Positions 1 to 13,015 of a stretch of 64,000 nt of DNA are shown piece after piece; position 1 is the stretch's first letter; the number at the start of each line of letters is the position of its first letter. The translations under genes were made by a program, and so were the position numbers. Location: positions 1 to 64,000 of the forward strand of contig AJFK01000163.1 in NCBI GenBank assembly GCA_000467715.1. Direction: 5' to 3'. Source of the stretch: Hysterium pulicare CBS 123377. Its lineage: Eukaryota > Ascomycota > Dothideomycetes > Hysteriales > Hysteriaceae. Below the pieces are notes generated by a model that was given only the letters and a program-made list of their open reading frames with translations, was not told where the DNA came from and did not search any database.

Positions 1-821
1 GATCGAGGATGGAGCTGATAGTGCCCGTTTGCCTGCTGCGGAGACGGATGAGTCATTTGCACTACTCTGCAGTATCTGCAGGTAATAAGATTTACATTGG
101 CTATGACATCAAAGGTTTGGGGCTTTTGTTTTTCTAGATTAAGCGTTGGTCTTCAAATATGACGCAGAATGTTGATTCTTGGTACTTCCACTAAGGATCT
201 AAGTATTTACTAAGACTATTGTTCTATGATATCGGTACACCACAGATACATTTAGATCGACACCGGCAGTTGTTGCACTTTTCCAGCAGCTCGCAAAGAC
301 CATTTGCCCTCTGCTAAAAGCCCGATTCCACTTTCACTGCCGCTCGTATATTGCGATTGACCTTTGCTAAATGCTCGATGCTACGTTCAATGCCATTCGC
401 ACAATGTGTTCAGCCTATGTTAAAGGCCTGGTTCCACTTGCACCGTCGCTCGTAGAGCACATTCGGGCTTTGTGAAGCTCGTTGAAGCAACTTGGCAGCA
501 TCGGACGGAATCAACTTGTAGTTCGTGGTGGAACTATGTATTCATATATTGCAGCAGGAAGTGAATTTAAAAAAAGACTACAACTATTAGTTTTAAACTA
601 CCTAAAATTTAATGACAGACTGCTAAGAGAAACATGGAGACATTGATGAGAGCGACAGTAAACTTGCGACCAAACACTAAGCAGAACGATCCCAAACAAG
701 GTTAAGCGAGTGACACCAGCGTTACTAATCCAGCAGCCTAAGCGAACGTCCATACCCCAACATCCAACCTCAGCCTTGCGACGAATGTTGCTGTTCAGCC
801 TTTCCAGCCTTTCCAGCCTTC
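1..821. other. Non-coding left edge with degenerate tandem repeat
   Basis: No supported gene. This is the 3' flank of the C2H2 gene that ends at 822. Between about 306 and 464 there are three degenerate copies of a roughly 53 bp unit, anchored by ctgctaaaag (311), ttgctaaatg (364) and tatgttaaag (416), each followed by a short spacer and a ttc-rich/ctcg stretch. A possible fourth, weaker copy lies just before, from about 254. Confidence 0.5.
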
Positions 822-1686
822 TCAGTTACGGCGTCTCGGAATGTTCCTACCATGGCCTTGACGAAGATGATCACGGAGCTTATCCTGACGATAGAACCCA
901 CGACCGCAACCGGATTCGGAGCAGAAGAATGAGGGGGCAAGATGCTTCTTCATGTGACGGCGGAAGTCTCCTGGGCGGGCGAAGGTTGCAGGACAGTGGG
1001 TGCATGTGATACGAGAGATGTGCCCCGTTTGAGGGTTGGGGGCGGCCGTGGAGGGCTGCTGCACAGTTATCGGGGCGGGACGGATGGCCAGACTGTTGTC
1101 AATTCCATTGGCTGGAAGAGCGAAGATTGCTGAGTTGGCGGTCAAGCCGGGCGTAACAGGATCCTCGTTGGCGAAAAAGTCTATACCAGGTTCCCCATCG
1201 CAGCTGAAGGGATCCTCGATGAACTCGAAGCTATTGTTCTCGGGAAGGGCGAATCGAGAGACATTAGGCATCCCATAATGTCCGTCTTGGCTGTGGACGT
1301 TGAAGGCCGGAATTGGATAAGCAACATCTAGAGAACGCTGGTAGGGTGGGGGCGTCCAATCGAGGGAGAACTCTTCGCTCGGGAAATGCATCGACAACGC
1401 AGGACTGGTGAATGCATGCCCTGATTCGGTAGTCCCTTGCTGGACATATCCTTGGTACAGGGGAAGGGGCTCAATCGGCCAATACCGGTAATCCAACGAA
1501 CCAAGTGGCTGAAGTGCCTCCTGGACGCGACCAAGCAGCACCAACGCTCTTTCGCTGAAGGCATACTTGCATTAGCTTAAAAAAAAATCCTTACGTAATG
1601 CTGAGTGTTGTTGTAGTATCAATGTTGCTCTCTGGCGAAATTGTTTCGGAGGTCAAAGGAAAGCGAGATGGTGAAGAATCAGACAT
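822..1686 (-). CDS. C2H2 zinc-finger protein, probable transcription factor
   Basis: Two exons: 1595-1686 and 822-1554, with a 40 bp intron (donor GTAAGG, acceptor TTCAG). The product is about 274 aa. Exon 1 supplies the ATG; the open frame of exon 2 has no ATG near its beginning, which is why the upstream exon was added. The C-terminus carries two C2H2 fingers (CTHC...H...H and CSESGC...H...H) followed by a basic tail RRRN, a common fungal arrangement. The long N-terminal part is proline- and serine-rich and looks disordered, as in activation regions. It is transcribed divergently from the zinc finger-ankyrin gene to its right. A nuclear DNA-binding role is inferred from the fingers; targets are unknown. 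The intron is short, so the 5' end is the least certain part. Confidence 0.75.
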
Positions 1687-2136
1687 GGCAAAGATGACTT
1701 TGACGACGATTGATCCAGGAATCGATATCTGGTACTTTCTCGTCTGGATGCAGCTAGATGTAGGTCTTGAAAGAAGAGGAGTAAGTTGGTAAGGGATAAG
1801 AAAAAATCGACAACTGACCTACTTCAAATTATATTTCAAGCAGGCCGACGGTTGAAACAAGGTGGCCAATCAGAGGCTGCAGTAATGCCCCTTTGGTTGG
1901 TGCATCCACATCCAAAGAATAGGGACTCAGTTTAGCGAGGTGTGGGTATCCAGTACATGGCTTCCCCGACGAAGTACTTTGTTGATTCTGCTTGTAATTG
2001 TAAGGACTTCTTAATCTAGAGCCTTAAAATAACAGCTTTCGTCTGGACCTTATTCTCCACGGCGCTTTAAGTCTCTCTTCTCTTTCGGAATTATCTGAAT
2101 AACGCCCTTCCTACAAAGCTCAGCGTGTCATCAAAT
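1687..2136. promoter_or_regulatory. Shared divergent promoter of two C2H2 genes
   Basis: This 450 bp stretch separates the start codons of two divergent zinc-finger genes and must hold both 5' regions. It contains no convincing open frame. No specific binding site was recognised. Confidence 0.4.
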
Positions 2137-3803
2137 ATGATCTTCTCTGGTCCGCTAGGTTATCCTGCTCGCCAATCTGACGGAGTTATCGCATGCGATT
2201 TCTGCCCTAAAAAGTTTACAGTGCGTGGGCAATACAAGTAAGAGTTTCGCTGCTGGAGTTATTTTTGCTCACGATGTCATATAGTCGCCACTACAAAATC
2301 CATTCTAAGCCTTACAAATGTGGTGTCTGTGATAGGGGCTTTGCCCTGAGGAGTGACTTGAAACGTCACGAAGAAAGACATAAAATTGGCACTTCGAAAT
2401 ATCCCTGTCGGTGGCCACAATGCAGATTTCAAGCCTCCAGAAAAGACAACTTGCTGAAGCACATAAAGGAAGTGCACATCACCGAAGCCGGTTCAGAGCT
2501 AGAAACAACGCATAATCTGGAGGAGGCTTACAGGGAGTCTCTAAATGAGCAGCAACAGCTTGCACAGCAGGCGAACATAATTCGAGTCGCTGCCTCGGGA
2601 AAAACTACTTTAATAAGCAACTTACTGGATAGCGGAGCTAGTCTTGCGGCGAAAAGCTACGATGGAAAGACAGCTCTCCACGCCGCAGTTATAGAAGGGC
2701 ACGAAGCAATGGTGCGTTTCTTATTAGATAAAGGAGCTGATGTCAACGCCTCGGATAACAATGGAAACTCGCCACTGCACGTTGCTGTCGAAATGGGCAA
2801 CTATCGAATGACGCAGATATTGGCCGAAAAGAGTACCGACTTAGATGTCAGCGCTGCCAATGGACGAAATGCACTAGCTTTAGCAGTAATGAAGAACCAC
2901 GTGGAAATTGTAGGCTATTTGCTCACGAAAGGTGCCGATCCGAATGTCAAGAATATTAGAGGCCCTGACTCGATTGAGACCCCACTATCGTTAGCTGCAG
3001 ATAACAGTTTCTACATAATATTGGAAATGTTGCTTCGGCATGTAAAAACAAGAGTCAACGTCTGCGTTTCACGATACAAGTCACTGCTTCAATCTCACGC
3101 AGAAAGGGGAAACACTGAAGTGGTCGAGCGACTATTGCGACATCAAGAAATCAGGCCAAATGTTCAAAGTTCTACAGGGTACTATCCGCTTCTTTCTGCA
3201 ATAACGAAAAACCACAAAACTGTCGTCAAAGCTTTACTATCCTCGGAACAGATCGATGTCAATGTTTTAGGACGAAAAACCTCTTGGGGTTATTGCATGC
3301 AAACGGCATTACACATTGCGGTCTCATCTCCTGAGCGCCTAGCATCCGTGGAGATGCTATTGGAGCACGAAGATATCGACGTCAATAATCTGAATGAGCG
3401 TGACCAATCACCCCTATCCTATGCAACATCATACGGGCAGGAAGACGCACTAAGGTTACTGCTTGCGCACAAGAATATCGATGTCAACAAACAGGACAAG
3501 ACTGGGGAGACACCACTTTGCATAGCAGCAAAACTTGGACGAGAAGGCGCGCTGAAGCTACTACTTGCGCACAAGAATATCGATGTCAACAAACAGGACC
3601 GTGACGGCGAGACCGCACTACACAACATATCGTTCCTATCAGACTCAGACAAGTCCCTCGAAATGGTCAAGCTACTACTTGCGCAGGAAAACATCAACGT
3701 GAACCTTCGAACGAAGTATGGCAAAACAGCTCTTGGATTAGCGAAGATTTGCGGCAACCAGGCAGTGGTTGCAATCCTAGAAGCGCGCGGCGCAATCAAA
3801 TGA
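2137..3803 (+). CDS. C2H2 zinc finger-ankyrin repeat fusion protein
   Basis: Two exons: 2137-2237 and 2285-3803, intron 47 bp (GTAAGA...ATATAG), giving 539 aa. The intron splits the first finger: CDFC (C20, C23) lies in exon 1 and the paired histidines (H36, H40) in exon 2, and splicing restores a perfect C2H2 finger, which strongly supports the model. A second finger (C46, C49, H62, H66) and a third C-x4-C type finger follow. From about residue 110 to the end lie roughly eleven ankyrin repeats (TALHAAV, SPLHVAV, TPLSLAA, TPLCIAA and similar). Zinc fingers joined to ankyrin arrays are a known fungal combination; the fingers suggest nucleic-acid binding and the array protein binding. Two neighbouring repeats are almost identical in DNA (3462-3497 and 3564-3599), a sign of recent repeat duplication. 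No catalytic domain is seen. Confidence 0.88.
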
Positions 3804-4452
3804 GAAGACGAACTTCCCAGCCCCCTTATCAATCATGATCAGGATTCACATTCGGACGGAAAAGGGGAACCCATTTCAACGTACCATTTGGTCTTGGCAT
3901 TAGGAGATTGGATCCAGAATGAATACATATCATTTCTTGCAACGCTGATCTGTCGAGTGTTGCAAACGTGAAAGTTGATAGATATCAAGTCGCTGGAAGT
4001 TGACCGTGGTTGAGCCCAGAAAAAGGCATACTATCCAAAAGCAGTTAGCTCGGCCTTTGCATTGGAAGTACATCTCAAGCTCAGTGGACCTGGCTTCCAA
4101 CTTTCTTCAGACAAGCCTCAACTGTAAGACAGCAGTAAGACGGTATGTTAATTCCATGAGCAAGGATGCATAATACAACTATAAAGCTCCGTACAAGGCT
4201 CACTCATATCTTCAAACATTCGAAGCACCAGCGGGGTGATCTTGAATAAAATTGATTCAAAGGTTCGAGAAAGCAACGGTATCTATACTAGAGAATCCGA
4301 AGCCAAAAGCATTCATGTACAAGACTCCGAAAATGCACGATCCATCAACCACACGCCTTGCCTTCATTGCCCTCCATCTCATGATGCCATTACCTCGTTC
4401 CTCGTGACTCCCACTAACCTATTCGAACACTAACATGCTGAACAATGGGTGA
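3804..4452. other. Convergent 3' intergenic region
   Basis: Lies between the stop codons of the convergent ankyrin and MCM3 genes. Only short chance frames are present; nothing recognised beyond 3' untranslated sequence. Confidence 0.5.
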
Positions 4453-7411
<2,959 letters not shown>

Positions 7412-8252
7412 GGTGAAGACTTTGAGGGGTGAACGGGGTTGATGACTTGGGTTTGTGATCCCCGGAAAAGGAGGAAGCCTTGAAGTCGTAGTAGAAAGGA
7501 ATTAGGGTGCCAAAGTAAGATTTCTTGTAGTGTAGGGAGAGTTGCATGCGAAGAGGGGTGAATTGTGAGGTTGGAAAAGTAAATCGCGTCCATTGTTGGA
7601 ATCACGCGCCAAATGGTCTTGGCGCGTTTAGCACGCGTGCTAATATTTCGCCCCTTTTGGGCATAGCCCCCTCCGTCTTCAACACCACTCATCTCTGAAT
7701 CTTTTCTGATTGAAGATGCCATGCCGATTCATCGGTTCTCACGTTCTCAGGTTCGCGTGCTTCTAATTTCTATTACCTAGGTACAATTCTCTTCAATTCC
7801 ACACACCATGTTTTCCGCACCTCCGCTACGGAGATCATTCCTTGCGTGGATGCACTGTCTGGGACCGTGCCTTATCCGCAATTTCTTGCATGAACTTCAA
7901 TATATGAGGTTCTCAACTGAGCTCGGGGCAAGGACAATGCTCTGATGATCATATGAGACCATTTCGCCAATATGTACCGTCATATCGGGTCGAACTAGTA
8001 TCTTAATTACAAGGGTCTGAAGATCTATATAACCATGTTCATTTTAAAACGCCGACGAACGACTCTGAAGGTTTATCCAAAACTTTAACATTACCTCCGC
8101 TATCAACTAGATAAGAGTAGTTCATATCCATTCCTCCCAGAAGTCAAACTTTTTCTATCCAATACCGGGTATTACCATTCAATGCGAGACGCCAGGAACG
8201 CCAGAAATTAACATCGTGAAAACAAAAGGCCACGGTTGCGCTAACTTTGCAA
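7412..8252. other. Intergenic: MCM3 promoter and 3' flank of the GH43 gene
   Basis: Apart from the boxes at 7604-7638, no gene is supported. A minus-strand frame at 7363-7722 overlaps the MCM3 first exon in another frame and has no family signature. Confidence 0.5.
7604..7638 (-). promoter_or_regulatory. E2F/MCB-like boxes in the MCM3 promoter
   Basis: Within 35 bp there are GCGCCAAA (7606-7613; reverse complement TTTGGCGC, the E2F consensus), a second GGCGCGTTT (7621-7629) and the palindromic MluI cell-cycle box ACGCGT (7633-7638). They lie 195-227 bp upstream of the MCM3 start codon. In yeasts MBF binds ACGCGT to drive G1/S genes, including MCM genes; the assignment here is by sequence match and gene identity, not experiment. 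Confidence 0.6.
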
Positions 8253-9445
8253 TCAATTCACCAAGACAGGCCACCCCGACGAGAAGTCTAGATAGTTGAA
8301 GCCGAAGAAGAATTGGTCCGCTCTGTACCCTACACTTGGTTTAACTGTAGCATTGTTAGCTACCATCCGAGGTGGGGATAACAAACGAGAGTCTAGAACA
8401 CCCACCATAATGATAATAGATCACGGGCCTCTTTGATCCGGGATCATACATGACTCCCTGTCCACCAGGGGCGTAGACGTCGTCGTGGCTTCCCAACAGC
8501 AATGTTCCACCATCTTGCGTCAAGCAATTCTTTCCGGCTTGGTCAATGAACGGGCCGGTGGCACTACTCGAGCGGCATACCATCATCTTGTATTCCTGTC
8601 CTGGCTTCGCAAGATTGGGTGGAGAGTTGCAGCATGCGCCAGCGGAGAAGAAAAGATAATAGTACTTCTGATTTCCATTCGTCCACATGAATTGGTAGGA
8701 GCCTTCGGAGACACTTTTAGTGGAGTTGAAGGCAATGTTTGCCGGTGCACCACCGGCCATCTTCATCGGTGGATTGGCAAGGGTCGTTTGAAATAAGTCG
8801 CGCCAGTAGGAACCAAATGTCAAGTAGAGAGGAGAGTTGGTTGATTCCTGGAAGAGATTTGGATCGATGAGGTTGTACGAGTTGCTTTTTGGAAGTCCAA
8901 GAGAACCATGATCAGTCCAGGAACCAACATCTAAGGATTTTGACGTAGCGACACCGATGTCTGACCCTTGGTAGCCCATTTTGCTGACCGCATAAAAGGC
9001 ATAATAGGTATCGCCGACTTTGCTGACATCAGGAGCCTGAAGGACGTTAGAATATATACTGGAAGGAAGAATGTTAATCCGCAATGGTAAGCCGAGTCAG
9101 AAGCCAAGTGCTTATGCGTTGCAGCTAAGGAAGTTCGGAAAGGGAGTTTTGCTTTCATACCCAAATGTCTTGTCCATCAATGACGTGGATTGAAGTTCCC
9201 TTTTGTAAGAGAGCTCCTTTGTATGTCCACGGACCGGTCATGCCGGGTGCTGTTGCAATAGCAATGTTCCCACTCGTGGAGAAGCGATAGTAAGTTCCGT
9301 CCTTGACGATGACGTTGGGATCATGAATCCAGCTGCAATTGCCCGTGCAGGGCGCAGGGTTTGGGAAAGCGCGCTTCTCAATTGGTGAGGCTGTTACTGC
9401 CGTCAAGGCACATAGGCCGAAGAATAGGGCATATTGAAGCAACAT
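8253..9445 (-). CDS. Secreted GH43 arabinan endo-1,5-alpha-L-arabinosidase
   Basis: Hydrolyses internal alpha-1,5 linkages of pectic arabinan outside the cell. Three exons: 9161-9445, 8406-9036, 8253-8344 (introns of 124 and 61 bp); 335 aa, close to the roughly 320 aa usual for fungal ABN. A signal peptide is visible (hydrophobic residues 2-19, likely cleavage after TAVTA, then a KR site). The GH43 catalytic set is present: Asp42 in WIHDPNV, the second Asp near 153 in LIDPNLF and the acid Glu near 206 in SEGSYQF, giving the usual D/D/E triad. The last exon restores the expected end (IYYHYVKPSVGYRAD... FSSGWPVL); without it the protein would stop inside the fold. All key residues are intact, so it should be active. 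Confidence 0.93.
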
Positions 9446-10892
9446 CGTGCAAATTGACTACAAGAACAAGCACAAGAAAGATATGAGATACGCAACGCTA
9501 ATGACATGGACGAAAGGAGGACGGCATCCACTACATATACTCTCATCAACGGAGCGACATCATATTGCATGTTAAGAAAAGTTTTCCATAGAGCGTGCCA
9601 AACAGGAAGCTCAACTAGGCAACGTCTTTAGTGATCAACTGAAGGAGGACTACGCACAGCCCTACACCGCAGTAATCTCTAGGATTAGCATTCATCGAAT
9701 GGGTCCCACGGAGAGGACTCGTGATCTTCTACCAATAAAACAGTAGAGAAGACCCGGGGGTCGGGAAGGAATGGGATTTCCAGTAAGCATCAGGGCTGTA
9801 TAGGCCTTGGAAATACCTTGCAAGTTGTTGTTGACCATTCGCCCATTGAATTCGGACATACGGCATGACCCATCTTACTCAGTACGCATACCAGGGTCTC
9901 CATTGGGTTCCCCATATTGCCCGGCCATCGGAGGATAGCCACGTACGCGGTAACAGCTGACGTGTGTTTCATGATGCGAATTCTGGGGAATCGAAGATAG
10001 ACCGGAGTAACCTTCCACTACCACTATGAATAAATCTGAGGTATCCGGCCAAAGTGAGTTAGCGGGTTGCGGCTCAGCTCTAAGGGCATCGGCATGCCTG
10101 GTTTTTACAGTGAATAGAAATAGACACAGATCGTAGAAGAGGCTTAGATGGTAAGGCGTGACGGGTAGCATCTCGAGTATTCATGTTCTGCCTACAGAGG
10201 AAGAATAAGATGTGGTCAGTGGTGAGAGATCGACGACAGAGGATGGGCTAGGAATCCCCAGTAAGGCTGAGCAAACGACTGCGCCGCACGTGGCGACGCT
10301 AAGCACTATAAAGTACTAGCGCAATCATATTACTCGGGGTCTCAGTTTTATCACCGCTCTTAACTCGGAACGGAGGTTCGGTTATTAGCCATGTTGATCT
10401 AGACTAGAAAGGTTATGCTGTATGGAAAAGGTAATGATTGCTACAACTTGCAGATAATCTAGGCATAAGGAAGTCTTGCTATTGTATATGCCAGTAGAAA
10501 CCCAAGCAGAAATCTCGCATCCAGTAGGAGTTTAAGCTCGGCGAAGTAATGCCTTTCAACTAACGTTTTGCAGCTTTCACGCCAATTTGTTGTCACTATG
10601 CTAATTTCGGGGTCTGCCTCAAGATGCAAACTGACTTTGAAGCCCTTCACGGAGTCCACACAATTTACGTTCATTGTTGATAATGAACGATAGAGCTCCA
10701 TAATTTCTAACTAAGTCCTTCTTACTAAAGGAATTTCCCACTATTGTGGTCCTAATCAGCCCATCATAACAGCTTGATAGGACATCCCTCGACGTCCGAC
10801 CATAACTACAAACCGCAAAGAAGAGGTTCATGTCTGATTATCTTCCCATCTTGCATACTTTCTTCCTGGGATGGAATGTGGGAAACAGTGTA
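9446..10892. other. GH43 promoter region and intergenic sequence
   Basis: Upstream of the arabinanase there is a TATA-like stretch (minus-strand TATATGTA, about 9532-9540) 87-95 bp before the ATG. A CCGGGG at 9754-9759 fits the loose CreA consensus SYGGRG, but such matches are frequent by chance. The minus strand from 10459 to 10701 is described separately. Confidence 0.4.
10459..10701 (-). CDS. Coding-like small open frame, 80 aa, unrecognised
   Basis: An ATG-started frame of 80 codons whose product has a protein-like composition and a hydrophobic C-terminal segment (ARFLLGFLLAYTIARL). It resembles no family I know. It lies just downstream of the F-box gene on the same strand, so it could be a small gene, a last exon, or chance. 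The overlapping frame to its left (10619-10831) gives no further support. Confidence 0.2.
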   Translation of the reverse strand: MELYRSLSTMNVNCVDSVKGFKVSLHLEADPEISIVTTNWRESCKTLVERHYFAELKLLLDARFLLGFLLAYTIARLPYA

Positions 10893-12035
10893 TCAGGCTA
10901 TTGAAGACTGCCTAATCGATATGGTCTTCAACCTCGATCCATCGCCTATTTCAAAAGCTTCCTTAATGCTGCCAGCTGGGTAGATGAGCCATTTAGTTAA
11001 AGGAAACCGCCCCTGTCCATCAAAACTCTTCCACGGGATATTATCGATACGGTATGGTGACATATCAGGCCGTCCTCTAGTACCTAGGTTGTGCCAGACG
11101 GTGATGATAGTACACTTCTGGTCAGGTGGACCTTCCTCGAGTGAATTGGTTGTCACTTCGTACTCCGTTAGACAATAAGTGCACTGCCCACGAGTGATCA
11201 TAGTCTGTGGACTCCCGCACAAGTCTTCAAAGAAAGATTCGGAATCTGGCGGGGAGTCGTCGCCGTCATGGTACCAGCACGACTCGCAAAACTCGCAAAA
11301 CTCGCAACTGACTCTTCGATACCTCAGCCTATAATCATTCGGCATGAGCTGACTAGCGAGAATATTCTCAGACCAGGGATGAGCTCTCCTCATGGAATTC
11401 GCATGCTGGCAAATTTGTAGCTCCATATCTCGAATGCCCGCCATATTGGCTCCAAATATCTCGTATGTGACTTTCAGAAGAACATGCCCCGCAACAATCC
11501 GAGGTCTGACCGTGAAGTGTATCTTCCTTCCCGATCCAAGATTTTGCGTGGTGTTGTATGCAAATGAATCCAATGGAATGCCATGTTCGATACCAACTTG
11601 ATCCCGTTTGAGCGCGAGTTGAACATGGGGCCATCGCACTGCATAACCGAATCGCCTTTTCCAGATCTCTCCACAGAGTCTGTTTGGGGGAGGATAGCTG
11701 GGATTATCGGCGACACAGCTCGAAGGGAAGCAGTTGGGAATCCTCTTGCGAAGAATGTCGTGAAGGAAATGATCAGGAAGGTCGCGCTCTAATGCCACTA
11801 GAAATTCTCGTCGCTGGGCTGAGTCCCGCTGGATGATGTCCAATGAAGAGGTTCCAATGATGTTGAATATCCGTTTGTTAGTTAGTATCAGTGACGCCGC
11901 ACTACTAGCGGGCAACAGCTCGGCGATCATTTGAAGTAGTTCATTTGGAAGCTGCAAAATCGGCGACTGTTCGCTGATCGTTGCTCCTGTTGCTGTCGGC
12001 GGTGAGTCGGCTGTTGATAATAAAGGAGCGGACAT
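10893..12035 (-). CDS. F-box domain protein
   Basis: Single exon, 380 aa, with ATG at 12033-12035 and no sign of introns. Residues about 28-65 form an F-box: LQLPNELLQMIAELLPASSA followed by SLILTNKRIFNIIG. In fungi F-box proteins link substrates to the Skp1-Cullin ubiquitin ligase; this one has no WD40 or leucine-rich repeats, so the substrate-binding part is an uncharacterised C-terminal region. A cluster of cysteines near residues 240-285 (CEFCEFCESCWYH and CTYC) could bind zinc. Part of that run is a simple repeat in DNA, tcgcaaaac repeated near 11280-11305. The substrate is unknown. Confidence 0.8.
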   Translation of the reverse strand: MSAPLLSTADSPPTATGATISEQSPILQLPNELLQMIAELLPASSAASLILTNKRIFNIIGTSSLDIIQRDSAQRREFLVALERDLPDHFLHDILRKRIPNCFPSSCVADNPSYPPPNRLCGEIWKRRFGYAVRWPHVQLALKRDQVGIEHGIPLDSFAYNTTQNLGSGRKIHFTVRPRIVAGHVLLKVTYEIFGANMAGIRDMELQICQHANSMRRAHPWSENILASQLMPNDYRLRYRRVSCEFCEFCESCWYHDGDDSPPDSESFFEDLCGSPQTMITRGQCTYCLTEYEVTTNSLEEGPPDQKCTIITVWHNLGTRGRPDMSPYRIDNIPWKSFDGQGRFPLTKWLIYPAGSIKEAFEIGDGSRLKTISIRQSSIA

Positions 12036-13015
12036 TTTGAATAGGCTCTGAAATCTGGTTTCAATAGAGATAATGAATGGAGGTCTCGGAACTTTTGAAC
12101 CAAGTTGGAGATGTTGATTGCAAACAGAAGTTGGAGTCTCATTGGGAAGTCACCTGCACTCGGACATCATTGCTAACGATGGAAAGGGCAAACAGAAACG
12201 ATGCATGAAGACACTGCTCAACACAATCAGTCCCCCCAATCTCTTGAATGACTCCACAAGTCATCCCTAACCACGCACTCCTTCAAGGTACTCTGAGAGC
12301 ATGTTCAGAGTTAGATCAGTGTAAATTTCGAGGATGATCGGCTGCACTTTCCGCACGCCTCGATATTGAAGCAATCGACATTGAAGCAAAGGCTTTACGT
12401 TATCGTAGAAGAGCCAATCAAAAGTGAAGTTCGAGGATTGAATGTTGATGATATCGCCAACAAGCCTTGGGAGACGCAAAGTCGCAACCGGTGCTAGGTC
12501 GGAGCGATTTCAGCCCCGACTACCGCGATCCAGAATCGGGCCCGCATATGAGGGAACACTGTGGAATCTTCCACAATCCTTCTGAGAGACGAGCAACGGC
12601 ACATCAGAGTCATCCTGATATCAGGGGAATGCAAGCTTCTCTGTTCATGCGCGAAAGAACGATAGAATCTCCTACCTACTCAGACGTCGTGTTGAGGTCA
12701 CGTATCACGTATTCAAGTTCGCATTCATTTCCCACGATTGTGGCGCTTAGGCAGAGTATCTCTACTCTGATTCGACAGACCCCTGAATACCGCCTTTCTT
12801 TTACATACACGGCTAGCGGAAGGATGAATCCCCGAAACGAGCCAACCTTGCAGCACACCGAATGACTCCTGGTCTTACGCGCATATACATCTTCAGGCAT
12901 CAGTTTTCTGGGCCTCTAAATATGTCTGCATCCCAATTCAATTGCCTTCAAGGTGGTGGATTAAAAACGCTTGTGTTGTTCAACTCTTGTTGCGCAAGCT
13001 AATGAATGCAACACC
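12036..13015. other. Intergenic between F-box gene and ABC transporter
   Basis: About 1 kb. It holds the F-box promoter and the ABC transporter 5' region. The minus strand from 12267 to about 12515 has an open frame with protein-like content ending in a stop at 12267 but no upstream ATG, so it may be the last exon of an unresolved or decayed gene. No domain was recognised. Confidence 0.35.

Noticed and set aside
9754-9759. CCGGGG as a CreA site for the arabinanase gene
   Set aside because: The consensus is very loose and a single match about 310 bp upstream is expected by chance.
12267-12515. Possible last exon of a minus-strand gene
   Set aside because: The frame is protein-like but has no upstream ATG and I could not find a consistent exon before it; not called as a gene.
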